Origin: an uncultured Anaerolineae bacterium
Lineage (GTDB): Bacteria > Chloroflexota > Anaerolineae > Promineifilales > Promineifilaceae
Assembly (NCBI GenBank): GCA_905479495.1
Contig: CAJQMR010000031.1
Span: 1 to 64,000 of the forward strand
Direction of reading: 5' to 3'
Length of the DNA stretch: 64,000 nt
Shown here in pieces: positions 1 through 8,944 of the stretch (its first letter is position 1; each line of letters begins with the position of its first letter). The notes under the pieces were generated by a model that was not told where the DNA came from, ran no database searches, and was given only the letters and a program-made list of their open reading frames with translations. Both the position numbers and the translations under genes were made by a program.

Positions 1-1307
1 GCGCTGAAACGTTGGCCCAACTGGAACAAGACATTATTCCACCACTGCTGGATTTTGGGGTGGATGGGAAACGGCCGTATGCCGTCATGGCCCAATTCCC
101 CGGCCAATTTTTAGCCGAAGCCCTGGAAAACAGCCCCAAACCCGATCCACAAGATAAGGCAAAGATCGTTGAATCCCTAACGCTTGTAAAACAGCTTGCT
201 GCAGGATTAGCCATCTCGCACCCAGCGGGACTCATCCACCACGATCTGCGTCCAGAAAACATCTACCTGGATGCATCTGGTCAGCCTTATTTGCTCGACC
301 TGGTAGTGCCCGCCACCTCCCCAACCACACCGCAATTAGAGGCTGCACCCGCCACAAAATTAGATTATCAATCCCCAGAACAGCTGGCAGGCAAAGCCTT
401 ATCGGGTCGCAGCAATGTCTATTCGTTAGGCATCTTGCTTTATCGCCTGTTGGCCGGGAAACAACCAGCTCTACCTGTTTCTGAATGGGACATTTTTGAA
501 CATACAGGATCGGTGCGCGAGAAACCGCTCCATCAAGTACAGCCTGGGTTAACAGCGGCCACCTACAAGGCCGTGCAAGATAGTATCTGGCAAAAAGAGT
601 GGAGTCGTTTTGAAACGATCGATGCCCAGGTGCGGGCAATTGATTTAGCCATTAAGGAAGAGTCCGCTCCGCCACCACCGCCGCCACCTGTTTGGCTAAA
701 AATAATAAATCGGGTACGACAACCCAAGACGCTAAAAATCATCGTTCCGGCGATTGTGCTCCTTTTTTTGCTCTTGTTGGTGTTGATGTTTATGCGCGGT
801 CGCGCCAATCGGCAGCGCAACGTCACGCCCACGCCGGATGCGGCCGTTTTGCCCATAGAATCGGAAACGGCCGTTGTCAGCCAACCTGAGGATGACCCAA
901 CAACCACCCCCACCGTGATCGTCACAGCAACCCAAGCAGATGCAATTGACGAAGCTGAGGTACTTCCACCCAACGAGGAGGTTGAAACGGCAACGGCCCG
1001 ACCTAACCCGACGGAAACGGCCGTTACCGCAACAGAACCCGCGCCAACCTCATCAGCTTCCCCCACACTTGAAGTAACCAGTACACCTTCTCCCACCACT
1101 ACCCCGACTTTAGAACCAACCGAAATCGCCTGTATCCCCACGCCACCATTTGGCTGGGTTCGGTACACCATTCAGGCCAACGATTCCCTCTCTAGCCTGA
1201 GTGAAGCAACCGACATTACCGTAGAACAGCTCATGCAGGTGAACTGCCTGGACAATATTTTGCTCAGCATTGGCCAGGTCATCTGGATGCCAGCATCCAG
1301 CGGCTAA
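1..1307 (+). CDS. Kinase-like membrane protein with LysM ectodomain (5' end outside window)
   Basis: The reading frame is already open at the first base, so the N-lobe of the kinase lies upstream and the TTG at 12 is only the first visible possible start. Numbering from it, the C-lobe shows HHDLRPEN near residue 75 with the catalytic Asp at about 78. A DLV triplet stands where DFG is expected, followed by an SPEQ activation-segment end and a YSLGILLY helix. A membrane helix follows at about 243-262, then a Thr/Pro-rich stalk and a C-terminal LysM domain at about 385-428. The family is the Hanks-type Ser/Thr kinases, where a cytoplasmic kinase is joined to an external sensor; LysM binds peptidoglycan or other GlcNAc polymers. 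The next gene has the same plan with an SH3b ectodomain, so the two look like diverged paralogues. Activity is uncertain because DFG is altered and the ATP-binding lobe is not visible. Confidence 0.85.
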   Translation, partial: AETLAQLEQDIIPPLLDFGVDGKRPYAVMAQFPGQFLAEALENSPKPDPQDKAKIVESLTLVKQLAAGLAISHPAGLIHHDLRPENIYLDASGQPYLLDLVVPATSPTTPQLEAAPATKLDYQSPEQLAGKALSGRSNVYSLGILLYRLLAGKQPALPVSEWDIFEHTGSVREKPLHQVQPGLTAATYKAVQDSIWQKEWSRFETIDAQVRAIDLAIKEESAPPPPPPPVWLKIINRVRQPKTLKIIVPAIVLLFLLLLVLMFMRGRANRQRNVTPTPDAAVLPIESETAVVSQPEDDPTTTPTVIVTATQADAIDEAEVLPPNEEVETATARPNPTETAVTATEPAPTSSASPTLEVTSTPSPTTTPTLEPTEIACIPTPPFGWVRYTIQANDSLSSLSEATDITVEQLMQVNCLDNILLSIGQVIWMPASSG

Positions 1308-1432
1308 TTTTATAAAGACCGCTCGTAACTATATTTTCCGATCGCCGCCAACAACTCCATTTGATAAATACGCACTTTTTGTTTTAACGTCCTGAAGCAG
1401 TTTACCTGGTTAAAATAAAGCGCATTCAATGC

Positions 1433-1542
1433 ATGAAACATGAGCCAGTTTCAATCATGTTTCACATATTCTTCACAGCATAATCCCCACATTGGTGAAA
1501 AACCCATCTATTATGAAACATGTCGTAAGAATGATTGAAACT
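1433..1542. repeat. Nested inverted repeat with ATGAAACATG words
   Basis: AGTTTCAATCAT at 1447-1458 is exactly complementary to ATGATTGAAACT at 1531-1542. Inside it, CATGTTTCA at 1456-1464 pairs with TGAAACATG at 1514-1522. A direct copy of ATGAAACATG also lies at 1433-1442, so the inner sequence could pair in two alternative ways. There is no T-run after the outer arm, which argues against a simple terminator. An operator array or a structured leader RNA are both possible. Confidence 0.6.
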
Positions 1543-1751
1543 TTGACTTACTATCATTTAGCTAGTTATTGTATTTATGTTTATTGTGGGGGCAGTTTGC
1601 ATCAATGGCAATCGGTGATTGCCAGGCAAGCAGAATGTAGGAAGAGATTGGTCCATAGCACCGACTAATTTATAACAATCAACCATATACCAACCTTTGA
1701 GCAATGCAGTAGCCGCACTTGTCCCGCTCGGTTATTCCGCGCACCCAATGA

Positions 1752-1781
1752 TTACATCTTATGTTACTCATGCGCTATAAT
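1752..1781 (+). promoter_or_regulatory. Candidate sigma-70-type promoter for the SH3b kinase-like gene
   Basis: TTACAT at 1752-1757 and a perfect TATAAT at 1776-1781 are separated by 18 bases. The start codon at 1832 lies about 50 bases downstream and is preceded by an AGGA-type ribosome binding site. Confidence 0.45.
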
Positions 1782-1831
1782 TATTGAGGTTTAGTTTGCA
1801 TAAGATCAGCAAAACTTTAGTTTAGGAACGG

Positions 1832-3760
1832 ATGGACACCCAGAAAGACCAGGCTAGGTCGTCGAATTTATATGATCAACTAATTGATCAATATAGATTA
1901 GAAGCCCACATTAATCAGACGGCCGTTACCGATCTTTATCGGGCCTTTGATGTTGATGAAAATCGCCCCGTGGCGGTTGAAATATTGCTGCCTACATTTA
2001 ATAACAAAAAGCAATTTGTTGAACTGTTCATCGCCAAGATGAACAAAGTATCGCAACTCAAACATCCCAACATCGCCCAAGTCTACCAAATTGGATTGAC
2101 CGCAAATGATCGCCCATACATTGCTCGGGATCTAATAGAAGGGATCACGTTGCGGGAACGTCTGCGCCAACTCCAGGAGCAAGGAACCCCGGCCAACAGC
2201 ATTTACGCGCTTAAGATCATCCGCCAGCTGGCAGAAGCATTGGAATTGGCTGAACGGCTTGACCTGTTTCATTATCACCTCACACCCGATAACATTATGC
2301 TCAGGCAAGACGGCACAGTAGTGCTGGTCGATTTGGGCGTTCCCGCCGCAGAAAACGGCATGGCTGCCAGCATCTTCCCAGACAACCACACACCGTACAT
2401 GGCACCCGAGCAGATGCATGGCAAAACAATAGATAGCCGCAGCCAAATTTTTTCATTGGGCTTTATTCTGCACGAGATATTAACTGGAGAGCTGCCCGCT
2501 GAACCTGGCTCCTTCTGGCACACATTTTTACAGGTTTTCAATCCCCAAAATACGGCTTTGGAACATGCGCGCCCCGATTTATCCAGACAAACTTACGACC
2601 TTATCGACAAAAGTTTGCGTCGGCAAACCTGGGGACGTTACACCACCATTCAAGAATTTTTGGAGGCTGTGAAAGAAGCGTTGCAAAGCGAGCGCGTTTT
2701 GGTGCAAGCGCGGGGAGAAACGGCCGTATTAACCCCACCAGCACCGCGCCGTTCCCGAATAGCCCTTGCCCTGCCGGTGATTGCGCTTCTGCTCTTCCTT
2801 GGCATGGTAGCTGGGCTGTGGGCTATCGTGCAAAACCGAGACGACGCCCAGCCAACCAGCCTCCCTGTGGCGGTGGAAGACCCCACCGACGAGGTCAACA
2901 CGCCTATCCCCACCCAGCCGCAAGCCTCGGTTGAAGTCTCGCAAGAAGCCATTCCGGTTTCAGAAGTCACTTCGGTGACGGGGGTGATTGATATTTTGGA
3001 TCCGCCAGATGCCACAGAGTTTCAGGCCGGAGACACCGCCAATTTCCGCTGGAGTTGGAGCGTTGATCTGCAAGATAATCAACGATTTTCAGTTTATCTA
3101 CTCACGGAAAACGGCCGTTCCCTCCTGGGCAGCATCAGCACACCAGCCACCGATGGCATTTATAGCTTGCAAACCTTGCTGCCAAACAGCAGCAGCAACG
3201 CAATGTCTGAATGGCACATTGTGCTAGAAGATCTCACAACCAATCGAGACATTATCACCAGCAGCAATCGGCGTATCGCCATTAAACCAGCCCCGACCAC
3301 CCCAACCTTTACGCCAGCCCCAACCAATACGGCTACCCCTACCTTCACCATCTCACCAACACCTATTCCGCAGGTTGAGATTTCTGTCAGCTCCGCCAGC
3401 CTACGGCAGGGGCCAGGCATTGTCTATCCCATCCTGCGCTATTTATACGAAGGTGATACATTAGGCGTCATTGCGAAAGGGGATTCGGCAGGTGAATGGT
3501 ATAATGTCGTGCTAGACGATGGCAGTAGAGGCTGGGTAGCAGCCGTTGCTTGTCGTTTTCTGGATGAAAACAGTATAAATGTTATCGGTGTTGCTGCCAC
3601 CATTCCACCACGTCCTACTAATACAGCGACGCCAACACCAACCAACACACCAACAGCAACGGCCACCTTCACGCCTGAACCAAGTGGTGGTGGTGGCGGC
3701 AGCAATCCACAACCTACAAAACAACCAACTTCAACGGTTCCGCCTCCACCTGAACCATAA
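1832..3760 (+). CDS. Pseudokinase-like membrane protein with SH3b ectodomain
   Basis: This 642-residue protein has a Hanks-kinase fold signature whose key residues are lost. The glycine loop reads HINQTAVTDLY with no glycines. The VAIK lysine is replaced by Glu (VAVEIL, about residue 47), and the HRD Asp is replaced by His in HYHLTPDN (about 146). DFG reads DLG. It is therefore probably a pseudokinase that binds or senses rather than phosphorylates. A membrane helix spans about 309-333. A beta-sandwich-like region of about 90 residues follows, then Thr/Pro-rich linkers around an SH3b domain at about 515-580 that includes SLRQGPG. The C-terminus is a Thr/Pro/Gly-rich tail. SH3b domains usually bind cell-wall peptide. 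The ATG is supported by an upstream AGGA and a promoter. It may pair with the neighbouring LysM kinase. Confidence 0.88.
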   Translation: MDTQKDQARSSNLYDQLIDQYRLEAHINQTAVTDLYRAFDVDENRPVAVEILLPTFNNKKQFVELFIAKMNKVSQLKHPNIAQVYQIGLTANDRPYIARDLIEGITLRERLRQLQEQGTPANSIYALKIIRQLAEALELAERLDLFHYHLTPDNIMLRQDGTVVLVDLGVPAAENGMAASIFPDNHTPYMAPEQMHGKTIDSRSQIFSLGFILHEILTGELPAEPGSFWHTFLQVFNPQNTALEHARPDLSRQTYDLIDKSLRRQTWGRYTTIQEFLEAVKEALQSERVLVQARGETAVLTPPAPRRSRIALALPVIALLLFLGMVAGLWAIVQNRDDAQPTSLPVAVEDPTDEVNTPIPTQPQASVEVSQEAIPVSEVTSVTGVIDILDPPDATEFQAGDTANFRWSWSVDLQDNQRFSVYLLTENGRSLLGSISTPATDGIYSLQTLLPNSSSNAMSEWHIVLEDLTTNRDIITSSNRRIAIKPAPTTPTFTPAPTNTATPTFTISPTPIPQVEISVSSASLRQGPGIVYPILRYLYEGDTLGVIAKGDSAGEWYNVVLDDGSRGWVAAVACRFLDENSINVIGVAATIPPRPTNTATPTPTNTPTATATFTPEPSGGGGGSNPQPTKQPTSTVPPPPEP

Positions 3761-3830
3761 AATCTTGTGTTGGTCTGCGTTATTGATTGTTCTAGCAATG
3801 AATAACAAGAAGTATCGATAGAGTATTGGC

Positions 3831-6164
3831 ATGCGGAGAAATCGTGTCCTCATTCTTTTTGCAGTTGTGTTTGCCATGAGTACGGCCGTTATTTGGCTGG
3901 GTTCTGTTTTGGCTGCGGCGACAATTGTGAATAACAATGGGCTGACAGTCAGTGAAGCAGGCAGCAGAGCCATCACAGATACGTTGCTGCTTGCAAATGA
4001 TCCTGACGCACCGGGAGCCATACTGACATATACTTTGGTTACAACACCAGAAAATGGCTCTTTAATCCTTAATGGAAATACTACTGAGCCACTCACGCCA
4101 ACCAGCCAATTTACCCAATCTGATATAGACAGCAGTGCGCTTGTTTACATGCACGATGACAGTGAAACACTCAGCGACGGCTTTGATTTCACAGTCGAAA
4201 CCAGCACAACCATTACAAACGATACATTTCTAATCACCATCACACCGGTTTTTGACCAAATTCCAATAGTTAGCAACCAGGAATTTAATGTAGATGAGAA
4301 CAGCAGCGTGGGAGTTTCGGTTGGCACCATTCTGGCTACCGATTCAGATGCAGGCGATGCGCTGACTTACTCCATTTTAGACGGCAATACAGGCACCGCG
4401 TTTGAGGTGGGCAGCATCAATACGACGGATGCTGCCATCACGGTGGCTAATACGGCTCCGCTGGATTTTGAGACCAACCAGAGCATCACTTTTACCGTTC
4501 AGGTAGAAGACATGGGGACATTGACGGATACGGCCGTTATCACCGTCAACATCAACGATATAAACGAAGCGCCTATCATCACCGGCACAACGTTTTCAAT
4601 CCCCGAAAACTCAGCAAATGATTTTTCTGTCGGTACCGTAATTACCTCAGATGTCGATGCAAATGACACATTTACCTACACCATCACTGCCAGCGACCCC
4701 GTCGCCGCCTTTGGCATTGGCAGTGGCGATGGCCAAATCACCGTCACCGATACCACTCAGCTTGATTTTGAGACCACACCCACCTTCACCCTTACCGTTC
4801 AGGTAGAAGATAGTGGCGGATTGACGGATAGCGGATCATACATCATCGATTTGACAGATGTGAACGAACCACCCGTGGTGGATACCGTCACGTTCTCTGT
4901 AAACGAAAATAGTCCAAACGGAACGGCCGTTGGTACGCCCGTCACCGCGACTGACCCCGACGAAGGTGCCAGTCTCACTTTCAGCATTCTCGATGGCAAT
5001 ACAGACAATATTTTTGATATTGGGGATTCATCTGGCCAAATTACCGTAATCGATAACACACTCCTAAACTTTGAAGCACAAGGGGCCACACCTCATTATC
5101 CACTCACTATTCAGGCGAGCGACGGTTCATTAACCGGTACCGCCATCATCAACATCAACGTGCTTGACGTTAATGAAGTACCTACGGTGAACGATGCAAC
5201 GTTTTCTGTTGAGGAAAACAGTCCAATTGGCACGAGTGTCGGCACAGTAACAGCCACTGATCCTGAAGGGGACGTAACTTTTGAAATAATTAGTGGCAAT
5301 ACCAGTTCAGCCTTTGCCATAAACTCAACCAGTGGCGAAATCACCGTTAACGCGAGCACCCCTCTCAATTTCGAAGTGACACCCACTTTTAACCTCACCG
5401 TTCGGGTGACAGATAACGGGTCACCCACTTCAAATCCACTCACCGACACCGCATCCATCACCATTAACCTAACGAACAAAAACGAGATGCCAACAGTCAA
5501 CGATGCCACATTCTTCATCGTAGAAGATAGTCAAAACGGTGCAGTAGTGGGCACTGTATCAGCATCAGACCCAGATGCAGGCGATAATTTAACATTTTCA
5601 ATAACGGGGGGCAATTCAGGCACACCTTTTGCCATCAATCCATCATCAGGTCAAATTACGGTCAATGACAGCACGAAGCTCAATGCAGACACCACGCCAA
5701 CGTACAACCTGACAGTTCAGGTGTTAGACAGTGGCAACTTACCTGATACAGCAACCATTACGATTAATGTGACGGCTCTCCCCATCACCTATATTTATTT
5801 GCCAGTGATGCTGAATAACTACCCCCCCATTGAGCCAAACAATAATTGCAGCCAAGCTTATGGCATTGGCAGCGGCAGAGATTATGAATTTACGGCTGAT
5901 GATGTTGAAGATTGGTACGCCATCACGCTGACCAGCCCTGGCAATCTTATTGTGGTTCTTTCCAGTTTTGAGCCAGCTCAAGGGCAGTTAATTGTGTATG
6001 GCGGCATCTGCGGCAGCCTGACATTGTTAGGCAATAACGGAACCCCCAACACGCCTGATAAAACCTTAAATTTAGGGACTCGTCCGGCAGGCACGTACTA
6101 CATTCGCATTTATAGCGCACCAGTGACAAACACCCCCTACACCCTGCGCGTCAATGTCAACTAA
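3831..6164 (+). CDS. Secreted cadherin-repeat protein with C-terminal PPC-like domain
   Basis: This 777-residue protein begins with a signal peptide (about residues 1-30, ending in LAAAT). Residues about 31-140 resemble a CSPG/Cadherin_3 repeat (FTQSDIDSSALVYMHDD). Five cadherin-type repeats then start near residues 145, 248, 347, 451 and 554, a period of about 100. Each has a [FV]xVxENSxxGTxVGT opening and an ATDxD calcium-site motif. The C-terminal 115 residues resemble the bacterial pre-peptidase C-terminal domain (EPNNNC, DVEDWYAI, GTYYIRIYS). Such proteins are calcium-stabilised adhesins or surface fibres. It sits 70 bases after the pseudokinase gene and may be co-transcribed with it. 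No membrane anchor or catalytic domain was seen. Confidence 0.9.
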   Translation: MRRNRVLILFAVVFAMSTAVIWLGSVLAAATIVNNNGLTVSEAGSRAITDTLLLANDPDAPGAILTYTLVTTPENGSLILNGNTTEPLTPTSQFTQSDIDSSALVYMHDDSETLSDGFDFTVETSTTITNDTFLITITPVFDQIPIVSNQEFNVDENSSVGVSVGTILATDSDAGDALTYSILDGNTGTAFEVGSINTTDAAITVANTAPLDFETNQSITFTVQVEDMGTLTDTAVITVNINDINEAPIITGTTFSIPENSANDFSVGTVITSDVDANDTFTYTITASDPVAAFGIGSGDGQITVTDTTQLDFETTPTFTLTVQVEDSGGLTDSGSYIIDLTDVNEPPVVDTVTFSVNENSPNGTAVGTPVTATDPDEGASLTFSILDGNTDNIFDIGDSSGQITVIDNTLLNFEAQGATPHYPLTIQASDGSLTGTAIININVLDVNEVPTVNDATFSVEENSPIGTSVGTVTATDPEGDVTFEIISGNTSSAFAINSTSGEITVNASTPLNFEVTPTFNLTVRVTDNGSPTSNPLTDTASITINLTNKNEMPTVNDATFFIVEDSQNGAVVGTVSASDPDAGDNLTFSITGGNSGTPFAINPSSGQITVNDSTKLNADTTPTYNLTVQVLDSGNLPDTATITINVTALPITYIYLPVMLNNYPPIEPNNNCSQAYGIGSGRDYEFTADDVEDWYAITLTSPGNLIVVLSSFEPAQGQLIVYGGICGSLTLLGNNGTPNTPDKTLNLGTRPAGTYYIRIYSAPVTNTPYTLRVNVN

Positions 6165-6170
6165 AATAAA

Positions 6171-6220
6171 ACGTGATGCGTAAAACGTGATTTAGTTTTG
6201 TCACGTTTCACGCATCACGC
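6171..6220. terminator. Bidirectional terminator hairpin between convergent genes
   Basis: ACGTGATGCGTAAAACGTGA at 6171-6190 pairs with TCACGTTTCACGCATCACGC at 6201-6220 around a 10-base loop, with one internal mismatch that becomes a G-U pair. It lies between the cadherin gene and the convergent acyl-CoA dehydrogenase gene. It is built from iterated ACGTGA/ACGC words like other intergenic elements in this window. Confidence 0.8.
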
Positions 6221-6236
6221 ACCACTCCCCACTTCT

Positions 6237-7385
6237 CTACAAATTCAAAATGTGCCGGGCAATGACCAGTCGTTGAATTTCGCTAGTACCTTCCCCAATC
6301 GTCATCAGGCGCGTGTCGCGGTACATGCGCTCTACCTCAAATTCGCTGCTGTAGCCATACCCGCCATGAATCTGAATGGCATTGCGGCAAACACGCTCAC
6401 TCACCTCTGTGGCAAACAGTTTGGCCATGGCCGCTTCTTTGGTGTATTTTTGCCCGGCCCCTTTCAGGGAAGCTGCCCAGTAAACCATCAGACGAGCGGC
6501 CTGTAGTTCGGTGGCGGCATCAGCCAGCATCCACTGCACAGCCTGATGTTGAGCAATGGGCTTGCCAAAGGTCTCGCGTTCGTGGGCATAGCGTACGGCC
6601 GTTTCATAAGCTGCCTGTCCCAAACCAACCGCCAACGCGCCAATGCCCACGCGCCCACTGTCCAACGTAGCCAACGTTTGCTGTAAACCACGCCCTTCTT
6701 CACCCAGTAAATTTTCCAGAGGCACACGCACCTCTTCAAAGGTCACCGCGTGGGTGGGCGAGCCTTTTAGCCCCATTTTTTTCTCAGCCGGACCAATGGT
6801 GATGCCGGGCGTGTCTGTGGGCACCAAAATGTGGCTCAGGGAGTGACTACCGCCCGCATTGTCCGTACGGCATAAAACCACCATCAGATCAGAAATAGAG
6901 GCATTGGTCATCCACATTTTAGCCCCATCAATGATCCAGGAGTCGCCTTCTTTTACGGCCATTGTCCGCACGCCACCTTGTAAATCAGAACCAGCCCCCG
7001 GCTCTGTCAGTGAGAGGCAGCCCAGTTTACCTTTACCCGTCGCCAATGGCGGCAGCCACTGGGCTTTTTGTGCTTCATTGCCATATTTCACAATTGGCCC
7101 CAGCGCCAGCCCGTTGTGCGCCGACACAGCCAGCGCCGTAGAGCCACAGCCCCAGCCCAACTCCTCAATGGCAATGGCCGCACTGACGGCATCCACCTGT
7201 GCCCCGCCATATTCCTCGGGCACTTCCAGCCCCAGCAAGCCAATCGGACCCATCTTTTTAACGGCCGTCCAGTTAAACTCGCCCGACGCATCCGTTTCAC
7301 GGGCCTTCGGCTTTAGCTCCTTGGCCACAAAATCATGCACAATATGTTGAAACTCGCGCTGTTCTTCACTTAATTCAAAGTTCAT
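6237..7385 (-). CDS. Acyl-CoA dehydrogenase
   Basis: This 382-residue protein has the full length of the family. It oxidises an acyl-CoA to the 2-enoyl-CoA with FAD and passes electrons to electron-transfer flavoprotein. The family signature LTEPGAGSD lies near residue 135 and WIIDGAKMWMTN near 160. The C-terminal IGEGTSEIQRLVIAR carries the usual catalytic Glu, and IHGGYGYSSEFEVER precedes it. The ATG is preceded by GGAG. Chain-length specificity cannot be read by eye; the sequence resembles short/branched-chain enzymes. It stands alone, convergent with the cadherin gene. The etfBA genes in this window (48301-50152) might serve as partner, though they sit in another cluster. Confidence 0.95.
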   Translation of the reverse strand: MNFELSEEQREFQHIVHDFVAKELKPKARETDASGEFNWTAVKKMGPIGLLGLEVPEEYGGAQVDAVSAAIAIEELGWGCGSTALAVSAHNGLALGPIVKYGNEAQKAQWLPPLATGKGKLGCLSLTEPGAGSDLQGGVRTMAVKEGDSWIIDGAKMWMTNASISDLMVVLCRTDNAGGSHSLSHILVPTDTPGITIGPAEKKMGLKGSPTHAVTFEEVRVPLENLLGEEGRGLQQTLATLDSGRVGIGALAVGLGQAAYETAVRYAHERETFGKPIAQHQAVQWMLADAATELQAARLMVYWAASLKGAGQKYTKEAAMAKLFATEVSERVCRNAIQIHGGYGYSSEFEVERMYRDTRLMTIGEGTSEIQRLVIARHILNL

Positions 7386-7516
7386 TGCTTACTCCAAAAT
7401 GGTTTTCTGTTCAGTTGCTAAAAATAGTAGGTTCTTACGGTGTTTCTCCCTGGAAGCCGACAAACAGAGCGCGTGACGGCACGGGTGATTCCAGGGGGAA
7501 TATTGCTGAGCTAAGC

Positions 7517-8701
7517 TCAGATTCCAGCCACTGACAAAGTCAGCAGCAGCAGTTGGTGCAGCCCGGCTGCCAGGTAAGTACTGTCCATGTATTCATCCAG
7601 GCGGTGGGCATTGCTCGATTCGGTAAGGCCGATGCAAACGGCCGTATACCCCTGACTCAGCGGCACATTGGCATCGGTACTGCTGGCAATATAGCTGACT
7701 TTGTCCCAGCCCGACTGCCGCAGCGCCGCATCCGCCTGCTGCACCAGCGGATGCTCCCGGGACAGCCGCCCCGCCGGGCGATTGCCGATTTGGGTCATCT
7801 GCACCGTCACGTTTGGCAATTTCTGCCGCAGCGAAACTAACTTCTCCACCTCCGCCACCAGGATTTCCAGCCGGGCCGGTTCTTCAGAACGCAAATCCAG
7901 CAGCATTTTGGCCGATTGGGCAATGGTGTTAATTGAGGTTCCGCCTTCGATAATCCCCACGTTGTAGGTCGTTTTGGGCCGTGCCGGAAGTTGCAGCTTG
8001 TCGATGGCGGCAATTAAATGCCCCAGTTCATGAATGGCGCTCTTCTGGCCAAAGTTACCCCAGGAGTGCCCACCTGGCGTGGTGATACTGATTTCATAGC
8101 GCCGCACCCCAATGGCCTGGTGAGAAATCTGACCATACAGGCCGCCTTCGATTACCAGGTAAACGGCTGCCTCGCCGAAGCGCTCCACCACAGCCCACAT
8201 GCCCCGTAAATCACCCAACCCTTCTTCGCCCACGTTGGCCACAAACCAGATGTCGGCCAACGGCCGTATCTCGCCCACTTTCAAGCCCTCAACCAAAGCC
8301 AATAATCCCGCCACACCAGTAGAATTATCACCAATGCCCGGACCATAGGTAATCTGCCCCTGACGTTTTATGGTGAGATCGGTTTCTGCGGGGAAGACGG
8401 TGTCTGTGTGAGCAGAGATCACAAGCGGAGGATGATCGGCTGATTGACTGCCGGGAAAACGGCCGTATACATTATGCAGCTCGTCTTGCACCACATCCAC
8501 CAGGCCAATCTCTGAAAAACGCTGCGCGACATAAGCGGCGCGTTTTGCTTCAGCAAAAGTGGGGGCTGGAATTTGCTGGATGGCAATCGCCTGCTCCACA
8601 AATTGTGGAACATGCTCCGAAAAATAAGCGAGTGCGGCCTGAACACGGCCGTTTTGAACAAGGGTTTCAATGGGAATCATATGCATGAAATCATGGGCCA
8701 C
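7517..8701 (-). CDS. M20-family metallopeptidase
   Basis: This 394-residue putative zinc peptidase or amidohydrolase shows the M20 metal-binding plan: ISAHTDTVFP (His and Asp ligands) near residue 95, GPGIGDNSTGVAGLL with the bridging Asp, and a catalytic NVGEEGLGDLRG Glu pair. A dimerisation-domain motif GGHSWGNFG is present, and a C-terminal STDANVPL region carries a further ligand. It resembles the peptidase T / carboxypeptidase G2 / acetylornithine deacetylase group, so the substrate is an N-acyl amino acid or small peptide. The first possible codon is GTG at 8701. ATGs at 8686 and 8680 are plausible alternatives, since no strong ribosome binding site fixes the start. No signal peptide is evident. 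Confidence 0.9.
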   Translation of the reverse strand: MAHDFMHMIPIETLVQNGRVQAALAYFSEHVPQFVEQAIAIQQIPAPTFAEAKRAAYVAQRFSEIGLVDVVQDELHNVYGRFPGSQSADHPPLVISAHTDTVFPAETDLTIKRQGQITYGPGIGDNSTGVAGLLALVEGLKVGEIRPLADIWFVANVGEEGLGDLRGMWAVVERFGEAAVYLVIEGGLYGQISHQAIGVRRYEISITTPGGHSWGNFGQKSAIHELGHLIAAIDKLQLPARPKTTYNVGIIEGGTSINTIAQSAKMLLDLRSEEPARLEILVAEVEKLVSLRQKLPNVTVQMTQIGNRPAGRLSREHPLVQQADAALRQSGWDKVSYIASSTDANVPLSQGYTAVCIGLTESSNAHRLDEYMDSTYLAAGLHQLLLLTLSVAGI

Positions 8702-8743
8702 AGGCTGACCTATGGGTCAGTTCGTAGAAATAAAATAGAGGGG

Positions 8744-8944
8744 TTAGGTTAACGGCCGTACGATCAGCAAACCAATCAAGCTGACAATCAGGCCCAGGTG
8801 CAGCAAAATGTTCCGATCGACAAACCAACTGCCAGGGAAAATTTGTAAAATTAAATTCAAAATGATCAGAACAAGGCCGAGCAAGGGTAAGAAACCCGGA
8901 TATTTACTAATAAACTCACTGACTCTATCTAAAAAATCATTCAT
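8744..8944 (-). CDS. Small two-helix membrane protein downstream of hflX
   Basis: This 66-residue protein has two hydrophobic stretches, at about 17-35 and 47-63. Its ATG overlaps the last codons of hflX by 8 bases, which suggests translational coupling. I do not recognise a family. The hydrophobic periodicity and the overlap support it being real. An ACGGCCGT octamer lies at its 3' end. Confidence 0.6.
   Translation of the reverse strand: MNDFLDRVSEFISKYPGFLPLLGLVLIILNLILQIFPGSWFVDRNILLHLGLIVSLIGLLIVRPLT

Larger units (their letters stand above)
1308..1831. other. Long intergenic gap between two kinase-like genes
   Basis: This 524-base gap has no convincing reading frame. It is more AT-rich than its neighbours and contains no ACGGCCGT octamer. 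Its visible contents are a nested inverted repeat (1433-1542) and a candidate promoter (1752-1781) for the following gene. Its length is unusual in this dense window, and a small structured RNA cannot be excluded. Confidence 0.6.

Noticed and set aside
563..1171. Long minus-strand reading frame over the first kinase-like gene
   Set aside because: It is antisense to the Thr/Pro-rich stalk; the Gly/Val/Ser-rich product is the mirror of that low-complexity sequence.
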